Shown: positions 23,006 through 31,169 of the stretch, piece after piece
How positions within the stretch are numbered: position 1 is the stretch's first letter
Layout of the letters: each line of letters begins with the position of its first letter
Source of the DNA: an uncultured Acidocella sp.
Lineage (GTDB): Bacteria; Pseudomonadota; Alphaproteobacteria; Acetobacterales; Acetobacteraceae
Assembly: GCF_946222605.1 (NCBI RefSeq)
Contig: NZ_CAMIIE010000017.1
Span: 1-64,000, forward strand
Direction: 5' to 3'
DNA length: 64,000 nt
The notes under the pieces: generated by a model
Database searches by the model: none
Told to the model about the DNA's origin: nothing
What the model saw: only the letters and a program-made list of their open reading frames with translations
Translations under genes and position numbers: made by a program

Positions 23006-24292
23006 TTAGGCTTTCGCCTTGAATTTCTTTGTCTGTAGCTCCTTTGCCTGCATCACCGTCAGCACGTGGCTGTAATGCTTCTCGATGTACGAAATCGACG
23101 TCCCCATGTTCTTGGCGAGGATATGAACCGGAATGCCGGACAGCAGGCATTGGGTGCAATAAAAATGCCGCAGGCTGTAAACTGTCCGCCGCTTGCCCCA
23201 GCGGTCGTCGAGCAGCTTCAATCGCGAGAGGATGCTGGCGAACGTCTTGTTGAAGTTTTCCACCGGCTTGCCGTCATAGCCGCAGAACACCAGATCGCCA
23301 GGTTCGACGTGCCGCGAGAGTTGTTTGAGCCGGTCCAGATAGGCTTGTGTCCCTTCACGGCAGACAACGGTGCGCGCGCCGGTCTTGGTCGTGGGCGCAA
23401 CCTCCACAACAAGAGCGGGTCTGTTCTCTGTGTCCTTTTCTATCCGCAGGTCCTGCCAGCAGAGCTGGCGGGCTTCGTTGGGCCGAAGGCCGGAATTGGC
23501 CATGAAGAGAAGGTAGTTCCGCAGAAGCTCGCGTTGGTAGCGGTGCATCGCATTCGGGCCGGAGCGGTGCAGCCGGCCGCCTCGCTCTTCCGGGGTTAAA
23601 ACCAGCCCCTCTTTCACCCACTCACGCAGGTAGGTATAGATCTGTTTCCACTCAGCTTCATCGAAGGATGGCCTGCGCTCCACGCCCTTGGTGTGCTTAA
23701 CCTTGGTGGCCTTGATCCATGGTTCGCGTTTGACGAAGCCGATGCGCTTACCCCAGCGGAATATCTGCCGGAGCATGCCGGCCTCCATATCCAGTGTCTT
23801 TTGCGCGGGCACGCGGGCGGCATTGGCCGGAATGTCCTCGTCATCCTCCCATTTCTCGGGATTGTGGTAGTTGATGCGCCAATCCCAATATTGCTCGACG
23901 AAGGCGTCCGGCATGTCGTTCACGCGGGCATCCCCGAAAAAGGGGATAAAATATTTCTCAGACATGAACTTATGCAGCCGCTGGCGATGAACCGACAGGC
24001 CGGTTTCATGAGCGCTGTAGAAGCGCTTCCATAAGTCCTTGAATTTGAGGTTCCCGGCGATTCTCACATCCACGCCGAGCTTCTGTTCGGCCCGGAGCTC
24101 GTAGAACAGGTCCTCAGCCAAGTTGAGGGCGGTGGGAAGGTCGCGGGTCTTGAGGGACCGGATTATGTAGCCGGTGACGCCGGGGATTTTTAAGCGGGCC
24201 TGATAGACCTGCTGGTTGGTGTCGCCTCGCCGGTACACCATGACGGCCCCGTCTCGGAGGCGGTGGGCTTGCTGGTAGAAGCTCTCGACCAT
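23006..24292 (-). CDS. int: Tyrosine recombinase / site-specific integrase
   Basis: This 428-residue integrase has an N-terminal arm and core-binding SAM-like domain (about 80-180) and a C-terminal catalytic domain. ANSGLRPNEARQL carries the first catalytic Arg. SLRHFYCTQCLLSG contains an R-H variant of the HxxR box. IEKHYSHV ends with the nucleophilic Tyr. It probably mediated insertion of the accessory region next to rpsI or at a tRNA-Leu gene. It lies between the tRNA-Leu-like remnant and the ribosomal protein operon, so it marks the right side of the island. Confidence 0.93.
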   Translation of the reverse strand: MVESFYQQAHRLRDGAVMVYRRGDTNQQVYQARLKIPGVTGYIIRSLKTRDLPTALNLAEDLFYELRAEQKLGVDVRIAGNLKFKDLWKRFYSAHETGLSVHRQRLHKFMSEKYFIPFFGDARVNDMPDAFVEQYWDWRINYHNPEKWEDDEDIPANAARVPAQKTLDMEAGMLRQIFRWGKRIGFVKREPWIKATKVKHTKGVERRPSFDEAEWKQIYTYLREWVKEGLVLTPEERGGRLHRSGPNAMHRYQRELLRNYLLFMANSGLRPNEARQLCWQDLRIEKDTENRPALVVEVAPTTKTGARTVVCREGTQAYLDRLKQLSRHVEPGDLVFCGYDGKPVENFNKTFASILSRLKLLDDRWGKRRTVYSLRHFYCTQCLLSGIPVHILAKNMGTSISYIEKHYSHVLTVMQAKELQTKKFKAKA

Positions 24293-24386
24293 GATCCAAA
24301 CTCCACAATTTCTGTGAAAGTTCTGTGCAAAACGCTAACTGGAAACAGCGTCGGAAACAAGGGTCTGTAAAGCGTCTGTGAATGTG

Positions 24387-24422
24387 AAAACAGGGGTCTG
24401 ATATTCATCAAGCCCCTGTTTT
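24387..24422 (-). terminator. Rho-independent terminator of rplM-rpsI
   Basis: The perfect stem AAAACAGGGG / CCCCTGTTTT with a 16-base loop starts about 26 bases after the rpsI stop codon. T/A runs on both sides make it usable from either direction. Confidence 0.8.
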
Positions 24423-24447
24423 AATTGAATAAATTGAAGCCTAAGAC

Positions 24448-24942
24448 TTAGCGCTTGGAGAACTGGAAGGAGCGGCGGGCCTTCGGCTTGCCGTACTTCT
24501 TACGCTCGACCATGCGGCTGTCGCGGGTCAGGAAGCCGGCGGCCTTCAGGATCGGGCGCAGATCCGGCTCGAACAAGGTCAGCGCGCGGGAGATGCCGTG
24601 GCGCACGGCGCCGGCCTGGCCGGAGAGGCCGCCACCGGTGACGGTGCAATACACGTCGAACTGGTTGTAGCGGTCAGCCACCAGGAAAGGCTGGGTGATC
24701 AGCATGCGCAGCACCGGACGGGCGAAATAGACCGGGGCGGTCTTGCCGTTCACGATGATCTCGCCCTTGCCGGGCTTCACCCAGACGCGGGCGATGGCGT
24801 TCTTGCGGCGGCCGGTGGCGTAGGAGCGGCCCTGCGCGTCCTTCTTCGGTTCACGCTTCTGGGGCTGGGCAGCGTCCGGGGCGGCGGCGCCGGCGGTGGC
24901 CTGGAGGTCCTTCAGACCGGCGAAAGCATTGGTTTCGGACAT
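24448..24942 (-). CDS. rpsI: 30S ribosomal protein S9
   Basis: This is S9 (164 residues from the start chosen). The core begins at YATGRRKNAIARVWVKPG and ends with the universal KKYGKPKARRSFQFSKR tail that reaches the P-site tRNA. An Ala/Gln/Lys-rich N-terminal extension of about 40 residues is typical of Acetobacteraceae-like S9. ATG at 24942 (SETNAF) is preferred to the frame start at 24951, which would overlap rplM. It is co-transcribed with rplM, 5 bases apart. Confidence 0.98.
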   Translation of the reverse strand: MSETNAFAGLKDLQATAGAAAPDAAQPQKREPKKDAQGRSYATGRRKNAIARVWVKPGKGEIIVNGKTAPVYFARPVLRMLITQPFLVADRYNQFDVYCTVTGGGLSGQAGAVRHGISRALTLFEPDLRPILKAAGFLTRDSRMVERKKYGKPKARRSFQFSKR

Positions 24943-24947
24943 TGGAA

Positions 24948-25412
24948 TCAAGCCCTCTTGTTCTTGGAGTTCAGCGCGCCGACATCGAGCGCCTTCGGCT
25001 GCTGGGCGCCATGCGGGTGCTCAGGACCAGCATAGACATACAGGTTCTTCATCTGCTGGCGCTGCAGCGGGCCACGGGTGATCATGCGCTCAACCGCCTT
25101 CTCGACCACGGACTCAGGGTTCTTGCCGGCCAGGCGGTCCTTGATGGAACGCTCCTTGATGCCGCCAGCATAGCCGGTGTGGTAGTAGAAGATGCTGTCT
25201 TCCAACTTCTTGCCGGTCAGCTTCACCTTCTCCGCGTTGACGATGACGATGTTATCGCCGCAATCGACATGCGGGGTGAAGGTGGCTTTGTGCTTGCCGC
25301 GCAGGCGCGTGGCAACGATGGCCGCGAGGCGGCCGAGGATCAGACCTTCGGCGTCAATCAGGATCCAGTCCTTCTTGACATCCGCGGGCTTGATGGAAAT
25401 CGTCGTTTTCAT
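24948..25412 (-). CDS. rplM: 50S ribosomal protein L13
   Basis: This 154-residue L13 is full length, with WILIDAEGLILGRLAAIVAT near the N-terminus and the conserved GDNIVIVNAEKVKLTGKK segment. ATG at 25412 (KTTISIK) is chosen; GGGTGAG precedes it, and the upstream ATG at 25424 lacks a ribosome site. First gene of the rplM-rpsI operon, with a good sigma-70-type promoter 27 bases upstream. Confidence 0.98.
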   Translation of the reverse strand: MKTTISIKPADVKKDWILIDAEGLILGRLAAIVATRLRGKHKATFTPHVDCGDNIVIVNAEKVKLTGKKLEDSIFYYHTGYAGGIKERSIKDRLAGKNPESVVEKAVERMITRGPLQRQQMKNLYVYAGPEHPHGAQQPKALDVGALNSKNKRA

Positions 25413-25438
25413 ATGCTCACCCAAAGAATAGTGGCGGG

Positions 25439-25467
25439 CTTATGAGCAAGCGCGCGCCAAAGGTCAA
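25439..25467 (-). promoter_or_regulatory. Sigma-70-type promoter of rplM-rpsI
   Basis: On the minus strand, TTGACC (25467-25462) is followed after exactly 17 bases by CATAAG (25444-25439). This gives a 5' leader of about 20 bases before the rplM start. Confidence 0.6.
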
Positions 25468-25477
25468 GGGTTTTGCG

Positions 25478-25497
25478 TGTGGTATTTTCATACCACA
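25478..25497. promoter_or_regulatory. Inverted repeat upstream of the rplM promoter
   Basis: TGTGGTAT-tttc-ATACCACA is a perfect 8-bp dyad 10 bases upstream of the -35 element. It could be a transcription factor site; no factor is identified. Confidence 0.4.
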
Positions 25498-25615
25498 TCG
25501 TCCTTCGCCTAAGCATCCCGCGCCTTAGCCGCAGAGGCGAAGGCCTCAAAACGCCCCGAACGGAAGGCCGCCGGAGGGGCAGCTTTTTTCAAAAAGCTGC
25601 CAAAAAGCTGCAAAG

Positions 25616-25654
25616 AAAAAACCCTGCTTTCTCACTGAGAAAGCAGGGTTTTTT
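25616..25654 (-). terminator. Strong terminator after the small membrane protein gene
   Basis: A perfect 12-bp stem CCCTGCTTTCTC-act-GAGAAAGCAGGG is flanked by a 6-base A run and a 6-base T run. It begins directly after the stop codon at 25656. Confidence 0.88.
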
Positions 25655-25655
25655 C

Positions 25656-26084
25656 TTAATCCAGCCTCGGTTCGCTGCGCCGTGGCCGCTGCGGGGCGGC
25701 GGGGCGGGGCTCGCGGGTGGCGGAAAAATCCCGGTCCGCGAAGCCACGGCTATGGGGAATGGGCGCGCGCGAAGGGGCTTGGGGCTCCTCCACGGGCGCC
25801 TGGCGGGCGCGTTTCAGCTGGGCGAAATTGGGGGTGTCGTCATAGCTGTCCATGGCGCGGACCGGCGTCTGGATCACACCGCTGGCGCGCATCTGCATCA
25901 CCCGCAGCTCCTCGCGCATATCCTCCAGCTCACCCTCGATCGTCTCCAGCCGGGCTTTCAGGCCGAAGACATTGAAGGGCACCATCAGGAAGGCCAGGAA
26001 CCAGAGCAAGGCCGGCACGGCGAGGGCCAGGAACAGCCAGCCCGGCATCCAGTCCGGCAGAGTGAAGGGCAGGGTCATCAGCAT
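25656..26084 (-). CDS. Small membrane-anchored coiled-coil protein of unknown function
   Basis: The protein has 142 residues. A single N-terminal TM helix (about 14-37, WLFLALAVPALLWFLAFLMV) is followed by a coiled coil (LKARLETIEGELEDMREELR, about 42-62) and a Pro/Arg-rich, likely disordered C-terminus. It is transcribed with purH 17 bases downstream of it. The ATG codes for Met-Leu-Met, and a start two codons later is possible. Membrane scaffolding is plausible, but no family name can be supported. Confidence 0.75.
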   Translation of the reverse strand: MLMTLPFTLPDWMPGWLFLALAVPALLWFLAFLMVPFNVFGLKARLETIEGELEDMREELRVMQMRASGVIQTPVRAMDSYDDTPNFAQLKRARQAPVEEPQAPSRAPIPHSRGFADRDFSATREPRPAAPQRPRRSEPRLD

Positions 26085-26101
26085 AGCCTCATCATAACGA
26101 A

Positions 26102-27658
26102 TTAGTGCCGGAAATGCCGCATATTTGTGAACACCATGGCGATGCCGGCTTTGTCAGCCGCCTCGATCACCTCGGCGTCGCGGATCGAGCCGCCGGGCTG
26201 GATCACGCAGCTCGCCCCGGCGGCAATCGCCGCTTCCAGCCCGTCGGCAAACGGGAAGAAGGCGTCGGAGGCCACGGCGCAGCCGGTGAAATCCAGCTTC
26301 GCCTCCTTGCCGCGCCAGGCGGCGATGCGGGCACTATCCACCCGGTTCATCTGCCCGGCGCCGACGCCGATGGTGGCCTTGTTCTTGGCATAGACGATGG
26401 CGTTGGACTTCACATGCTTGCCCACCCGGAAGGCGAACAGCATGTCCTCCAGCTCCGCCGCGCTGGGGGCGCGCTTGGTCACCACTTTCAGGTCTTCAGC
26501 GTTCACCCGCCCGGCATCGCGGCTCTGCAGCAGGAAGCCGCCAGCGAGCGATTTGAAGGTGACGCCGGCCTCGGTCGGGCTCGGCACGCCGCCAGTGGTC
26601 AGCAGGCGCAAATTCTTCTTCTTGGCCAGCAGCGCCTTCGCCGCCTCGGTCACCTCCGGGGCGATGATCACCTCGGTGAAGATGGTGGCGATTTTCGCGG
26701 CGGTTTCCTCATCCAGCGTGCGGTTCAGCGCGACGATGCCGCCAAAGGCCGAAACCGGGTCGCAGGCCAGGGCCAGATCCCAGGCGGCGGACATGCTCGC
26801 GGCCGTGGCCACCCCGCACGGGTTGGCGTGCTTGACGATGACGATGGAGGGCGCGTCGAACTCCGCCACGCACTCGAAGGCGGCGTCGGTGTCGTTGAAG
26901 TTGTTGTAGGACAGCTCCTTGCCCTGGTGCTGGGTGGCGGTGGCAACCCCGAAGCGCTTGGGCGTAGAGGTATAGAAGGCCGCCGACTGGTGCGGGTTCT
27001 CGCCATAGCGCAGCGCCTGCTTCTTCTCGCCGGAGAAGGAGAAGCGCTCGGGATATTCCTCTCCCAGCTGCCCCGCGAACCAGCCGGAAATCGCGGCATC
27101 ATAGGCGGCGGTGCGGGCATAGGCGCCGGCGGCCAGGGTGCGGCGTGTCGCCAGCGTGGTGCCGCCATGCGCCGCGATCTCTTCCAGCACCTTGGCGTAA
27201 TGCGCGGGCTCGGTCAGCACCGCCACGCTCTCATGGTTCTTGGCGGCGGAGCGGATCATCGCCGGGCCGCCAATATCGATATTCTCGATGCAATCCTCGA
27301 ACGCCGCCCCCCGCGCCACCGTTGCCTCGAACGGGTAGAGATTGACCGCGACCAGATCGATCGGCGCGATATCGTGGGCGGCCATCTGCTCGATATGGGC
27401 GGGGTCGTGCCGGCGGCCGAGGATGCCGCCATGTACCTGCGGCACCAGCGTCTTCACCCGGCCATCCAGGATTTCCGGAAAGCCGGTATGTTCGGAAACC
27501 TCGGTCACCGGCACGCCGGCCTCGCGCAGCATCTTCGCCGAGCCGCCGGTGGAGAGGATCTTGGTTCCGGTCGCGGCCAGGCTCTGGGCGAATTCGACCA
27601 ATCCGGTCTTGTCCGAGACGGAAATCAAAGCGGTGCGGATAGGGACGATGTCTGACAC
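26102..27658 (-). CDS. purH: Bifunctional AICAR formyltransferase / IMP cyclohydrolase
   Basis: This 518-residue enzyme catalyses the last two steps of purine synthesis. The N-terminal cyclohydrolase (MGS-like) domain reads ALISVSDKTGLVEFAQSL, and STGGSAKMLREAGVPV follows. The C-terminal transformylase domain contains KHANPCGVA and YENPHQSAAFY-type segments (here GENPHQSAAFY). The GTG start at 27658 has GGAG 7-8 bases upstream. A ZTP riboswitch occupies the leader, so expression should respond to ZMP/ZTP accumulation, its own substrate pool. Confidence 0.97.
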   Translation of the reverse strand: MSDIVPIRTALISVSDKTGLVEFAQSLAATGTKILSTGGSAKMLREAGVPVTEVSEHTGFPEILDGRVKTLVPQVHGGILGRRHDPAHIEQMAAHDIAPIDLVAVNLYPFEATVARGAAFEDCIENIDIGGPAMIRSAAKNHESVAVLTEPAHYAKVLEEIAAHGGTTLATRRTLAAGAYARTAAYDAAISGWFAGQLGEEYPERFSFSGEKKQALRYGENPHQSAAFYTSTPKRFGVATATQHQGKELSYNNFNDTDAAFECVAEFDAPSIVIVKHANPCGVATAASMSAAWDLALACDPVSAFGGIVALNRTLDEETAAKIATIFTEVIIAPEVTEAAKALLAKKKNLRLLTTGGVPSPTEAGVTFKSLAGGFLLQSRDAGRVNAEDLKVVTKRAPSAAELEDMLFAFRVGKHVKSNAIVYAKNKATIGVGAGQMNRVDSARIAAWRGKEAKLDFTGCAVASDAFFPFADGLEAAIAAGASCVIQPGGSIRDAEVIEAADKAGIAMVFTNMRHFRH

Positions 27659-27684
27659 GAGGCGGCTCCGTTATTGGCGACGAT

Positions 27685-27760
27685 GCAATGCCCAGGCGCG
27701 CGGCGAACTCCCCCACGCTCCCCGATGGTAGCCATCTGAGCGCCAGTCACGTGCGGGCCG
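27685..27760 (-). promoter_or_regulatory. ZTP (pfl motif) riboswitch controlling purH
   Basis: The minus-strand leader contains the nearly invariant blocks of this aptamer in order: CACGTGACTGGCG, a short stem ATGG-CTA-CCAT, CGGGGAGCG, a variable linker hairpin, and CGCCTGGGCA for the pseudoknot. The aptamer ends 27 bases before the purH GTG, and the ribosome site GGAG is within the gap. No T-rich terminator is seen, so translational control is the likelier output. Confidence 0.9.
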
Positions 27761-27944
27761 GCGCGGTTTCGCATGCGGCAAAACCGGATGCAAGCAGGCA
27801 AGCGCTGCGGGTAACGCAGGCATGTCGTAAATTTAAACCACTCTGCCTGTGGCAAATTTGTCGCAGTGTAATCAAGTTTTGCTGTATGAATTTAATCAGG
27901 CCGGGGCGCCTCCCGGTCAGGCTGTTGTTCAGGAGGTTTTGAGC

Positions 27945-28325
27945 ATGGTCAGGCAAAGTTGGCAGGGTTTTGTTTTCGCCGGTGTGGCGGGGATCGCGGC
28001 GATCAGCGCCTGCGCGATGGCCGCACCCGGGCCGCATGTCACGGACGCATCGGTGCAGGTTCCCACCCCGGCAATGCCGAAAGCGGCCGCCAAGCCGGCG
28101 GCGCCGCAATTTTCGGTGCAGACGCCGATCGACCAGATCGCGGCGGATGCGCGCGGCAAGGCGGTGCTGAATCGCGATATGCCGGGGCTGATCAGCGATC
28201 CGCGCTATGAGCTGTTTTCCTCGATGAGCCTCTCCCAGCTCGCCAGCCTCTCCGGCGGCCGGCTGACCCAGAGCGATCTGAAGAAGGTGAATACCGATCT
28301 GGCCGAGCTCTCCCCCGGCCAATAG
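27945..28325 (+). CDS. Exported small protein of unknown function
   Basis: This 126-residue protein has an N-terminal signal-like segment (VFAGVAGIAAISACAMAAPG) that includes a possible lipobox around ISAC. A Pro/Ala linker follows, then a C-terminal region DARGKAVLNRDMPGLISDPR...LSGGRLTQSDLKKVNTDLAEL. The last part resembles short calcium- or helix-bundle-like segments, but no domain is recognised. ATG at 27945 is chosen because AGGAGG lies 9-10 bases upstream; the longer frame from 27849 lacks a ribosome site. Divergent from purH. Confidence 0.75.
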   Translation: MVRQSWQGFVFAGVAGIAAISACAMAAPGPHVTDASVQVPTPAMPKAAAKPAAPQFSVQTPIDQIAADARGKAVLNRDMPGLISDPRYELFSSMSLSQLASLSGGRLTQSDLKKVNTDLAELSPGQ

Positions 28326-28328
28326 GGG

Positions 28329-28829
28329 TTACGCTCCCGGCTGCGCTCCCACTGCCACGGCGGAGACGGCGTTTGCGGGAGAGCCGCGCAGCACCTTGGT
28401 GCTGGTCAGCACATAGATCACCGCGTCCTTCTTATCATCGAGGATGCGCGTCAGGATGAAATGCTTGAAGATCAGCGAGGCGGAAATCGCGCCGATCTGC
28501 TCTTGCCGCGGCAGGTCTGAGGGCAAGTTCACCGGCCCATGAGCAATACAGTTGAGTGAAAACTCGCTCGGATCGCTCGCCAGCCCGACTCCGCCGGCGA
28601 TGCCGCCGGTTTGCGCCGAGGCGGCGTAGCAGGAAATATTCGGGATCTTCGGATCGTCGAAGCGCTCCACCACCACCTTGTCATTGGGGCCGAACCAGCG
28701 GAAATTCGTGCTGACCGCGCCGATCTGATGCCGGTCGCCGCCATGGGGCATCACCAGCCAGAAAAACAGCCCGATGAGCACCAGAATTGCCAGCAGCACG
28801 GCCAGCGCGCGATAGAGAAATTTCCTCAA
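28329..28829 (-). CDS. creA: CreA family protein
   Basis: This 166-residue protein has one N-terminal TM or signal anchor (ALAVLLAILVLIGLFFWLVM) followed by the CreA domain. FRWFGPNDKVVVERFDDPKI and SCYAASAQTGGIAGGVGLA match the highly conserved first half of CreA (periplasmic, function unknown). It overlaps the glycosyltransferase gene by 4 bases (ATGA) and shares its orientation. Confidence 0.9.
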   Translation of the reverse strand: MRKFLYRALAVLLAILVLIGLFFWLVMPHGGDRHQIGAVSTNFRWFGPNDKVVVERFDDPKIPNISCYAASAQTGGIAGGVGLASDPSEFSLNCIAHGPVNLPSDLPRQEQIGAISASLIFKHFILTRILDDKKDAVIYVLTSTKVLRGSPANAVSAVAVGAQPGA

Positions 28830-29962
28830 CCCCGTATCTCCCTCAGCCCGTCATAGATCGCCAGCGTCTTCTGGCAGACGATTTCGTCAGAAAAATGCGC
28901 GGCGACGCGCGCCCGCCCGTTCGCCCCCAGCCGGGCGCGCAGGCTGGGGCTGGCGATCAGCCGGGCCAGGGCGGCTGCCAGGGCCTGCGGGTTGTGCGGC
29001 GGCACCAGAAAGCCGGTCTCGTTATCCACCACCGCCTCGCGGCAGCCGGGAATGTCGGTGGCCACCGCCGGCCGCGCAGCCGACATCGCCTCCAGCAGCG
29101 CCTTGGGCAGGCCTTCGCGATAGGTCGAGGGCAGGGTGAAAATATGAATCTGGCGCAGCAGCCCGGCCATGTCCTTCACCGGCCCCAGCCATTTGATCAG
29201 ACCTTGCGCCTCCCAGCCGCGCAGCTCGGCCTCGGTGATCGGGTTGGGGTTGGAGAGGTCAGGTGCGCCGGCCAGCCAGAACTCCGCCTGGCCTTTCAGC
29301 AGCCGCGCCGCCTCGATGAAATCCGGGATGCCCTTTTCGCGGATCAAACGCGCCGCCAGCAGGATGCGCGGGCGGCCCTCCGCTTCCGTCATCGGGGCAA
29401 ACAGCGTCATGTCCACCCCCGCGCCGCGGATCAGCGCGGTGCGTTCGCGGGCCACCATCCGGCCCTCGACCATCGCGTTCAGATCGTCCGGGTTTTCGAA
29501 AATGGCGATGCCGTGTTTGGGGCTCATCGTGGCGCGCAAGCCTGCCGAGACCAGCGGCTTCAAAATTTTCGCCAGCAGCTTCTGGGAGGAGAACACGAAG
29601 CCCAGCCCGATCGGCGCGTTCACCACGGCGGGCACGCCCGCCAGCCGCGCGGCGATGCCGCCGAAAATGATCGGCTTCAGCGCGATATGATGCACCACAT
29701 CCGGCTTCAGCCGCCGATATTGCCCCGCCAGCCAGAGCGAGAATGCCAGCTCCTTGAACGGGTTGAGGCGCTTGCGGTCGAGATCGGCGGCGATGAATTC
29801 GATGCCCGAGGCCTCGATGTCGGCGCGCGACTGGTTTTCGCGGGTGATCAGCACCACCCGCCAGCCCGCCGCCTGGGCGGCCAGGCCGCGCGCCCAGAAA
29901 TGCGAGGCGAAGAACCAGTCTTCCATCAGCAGAAAGACGAGGGTGGGGCGTTGCTTGGGCAT
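28826..29962 (-). CDS. Glycosyltransferase family 4 protein
   Basis: This 378-residue protein has a GT-B fold: an N-terminal acceptor domain (HFWARGLAAQAAGWRVVLIT) and a C-terminal GT4 nucleotide-sugar domain with RILLAARLIREKGIPDFIEA and the STYREGLPKALLEAMSAARP signature (E-x7-E). These retaining enzymes add hexose or hexuronic acid residues to lipid-linked surface glycans at the cytoplasmic face. Neighbouring galE and a heparinase-like gene point to exopolysaccharide or O-antigen metabolism. Donor and acceptor cannot be stated. Confidence 0.9.
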   Translation of the reverse strand: MPKQRPTLVFLLMEDWFFASHFWARGLAAQAAGWRVVLITRENQSRADIEASGIEFIAADLDRKRLNPFKELAFSLWLAGQYRRLKPDVVHHIALKPIIFGGIAARLAGVPAVVNAPIGLGFVFSSQKLLAKILKPLVSAGLRATMSPKHGIAIFENPDDLNAMVEGRMVARERTALIRGAGVDMTLFAPMTEAEGRPRILLAARLIREKGIPDFIEAARLLKGQAEFWLAGAPDLSNPNPITEAELRGWEAQGLIKWLGPVKDMAGLLRQIHIFTLPSTYREGLPKALLEAMSAARPAVATDIPGCREAVVDNETGFLVPPHNPQALAAALARLIASPSLRARLGANGRARVAAHFSDEIVCQKTLAIYDGLREIRG

Positions 29963-29972
29963 GCGGCGGATT

Positions 29973-30083
29973 TAGAGCAACATCCGATCAAACGGAAACG
30001 CTTGATCGGATAAAGTTGCGCGCTCAGACAAAAAGCCAGAGCCTATTCCGCGCGCCAAGGTGAGCGGAATAGGCTCCTGGCCA
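29973..30083. repeat. Dispersed two-hairpin palindromic repeat, copy 1
   Basis: It begins TAGAGCAACATCCGATCAAA and folds on CCGATCAAACG / CGCTTGATCGG, then AAAGTTGC. The second stem pairs GCCAGAGCCTATTCCGC with GCGGAATAGGCTC-TGGC. The same layout recurs at 53654-53763. It lies between the glycosyltransferase start and the galE end. Confidence 0.8.
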
Positions 30084-30151
30084 TGCGGGTGAGCACCGCC
30101 AGCCTCCGGTGCGGGGACCGGCGCGGCGTCAGGCGAAATACCCCGTGTCTT

Positions 30152-31165
30152 TCAGATATCGTTGATCCCGGCCCGCGCCGCCTGCCAGCGCCAGCTATCG
30201 CGGCACATATCCTCCACCCCCAGCCTTGCCTTCCAGCCGAACAGCCGCTCGGCCAGCGCCGGGTTGGCGTAATAGCTGGCGACATCGCCGGCCCGGCGCG
30301 GGGCGATGTTCACCGGGATCTCCCGGCCCGTCGCCGCCTCGAACGCCCTCACCAGCTCCAGCACCGTGGTGCCGTTGCCGGTGCCGAGATTGACGGTGAC
30401 GGAGACATCATTGGCGGTGATATGCTCCACCGCCAGCGCATGCGCCAAGGCCAGATCCATCACATGGATATAATCGCGCTCGCCGGTGCCATCGCGGGTG
30501 GGATAGTCATTGCCGAAGACATTGAGCTGGGCGCGCTCGCCGGTGGCCACCTGGGTGACGTAAGGCATCAGGTTGTTCGGCACGCCGCGCGGGGTTTCGC
30601 CGATGACGGCGGAGGGGTGCGCGCCGACCGGATTGAAATAGCGCAGATTGGCGGCGCCTTTGAGCTTGCCGGTGCGCGCCAAGTCGCGGATCAGATCCTC
30701 CATCACCAGCTTGGTGCGGCCATAGATATTCTCCACCCGTGTCGGCGCGTCCTCCAGAATCGGGGAGCTGTCCGGCTGGCCATAGACGGTGGCGGAGGAG
30801 GAAAATACCAGCCGCGCCACGCCGGCCGCCTGCATCGCCTGCATCAGCCGGATCGTGCCGATAATGTTCATGTCGTAATAGAGCAGCGGGTCGGCCTCGC
30901 TCTCGCCCACCGCCTTCAGCGCCGCGAAATGGATCACCGCTTCCACAGGATGCGCCCTCAACGCCGCCGTCACCGTCTCGGTATCGCGGATATCGGCCTC
31001 GATGATTGTCATGTCCTGGCCGGTGAGGCGGGCGAGGCGGGCGGGCACATCGCGCTCGGCATTGGCGAAATTATCCAGAATGACGATCTCGTGGCCGCGC
31101 TCAGCCAGCACGGCGGCGGTATGGGAGCCGATATAGCCGGCGCCGCCGGTCAACAGAATGCGCAT
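30152..31165 (-). CDS. galE: UDP-glucose 4-epimerase
   Basis: This 337-residue extended SDR enzyme has the NAD-binding TGGAGYIGSH near the N-terminus, and catalytic Tyr and Lys in NIYGRTKLVMED (YxxxK). It interconverts UDP-glucose and UDP-galactose for surface glycans. ATG at 31165 (RILLTGGAG) is the natural start; the frame extends 26 codons further up into the preceding gene without family likeness. It starts 4 bases after the stop of the heparinase-like gene. Confidence 0.96.
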   Translation of the reverse strand: MRILLTGGAGYIGSHTAAVLAERGHEIVILDNFANAERDVPARLARLTGQDMTIIEADIRDTETVTAALRAHPVEAVIHFAALKAVGESEADPLLYYDMNIIGTIRLMQAMQAAGVARLVFSSSATVYGQPDSSPILEDAPTRVENIYGRTKLVMEDLIRDLARTGKLKGAANLRYFNPVGAHPSAVIGETPRGVPNNLMPYVTQVATGERAQLNVFGNDYPTRDGTGERDYIHVMDLALAHALAVEHITANDVSVTVNLGTGNGTTVLELVRAFEAATGREIPVNIAPRRAGDVASYYANPALAERLFGWKARLGVEDMCRDSWRWQAARAGINDI

Positions 31166-31169
31166 GGGG

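Noticed and set aside
26105..27655. Long plus-strand open frame opposite purH
   Set aside because: It mirrors purH almost exactly and encodes a low-complexity Gly/His/Arg-rich sequence. purH is unmistakable on the other strand.
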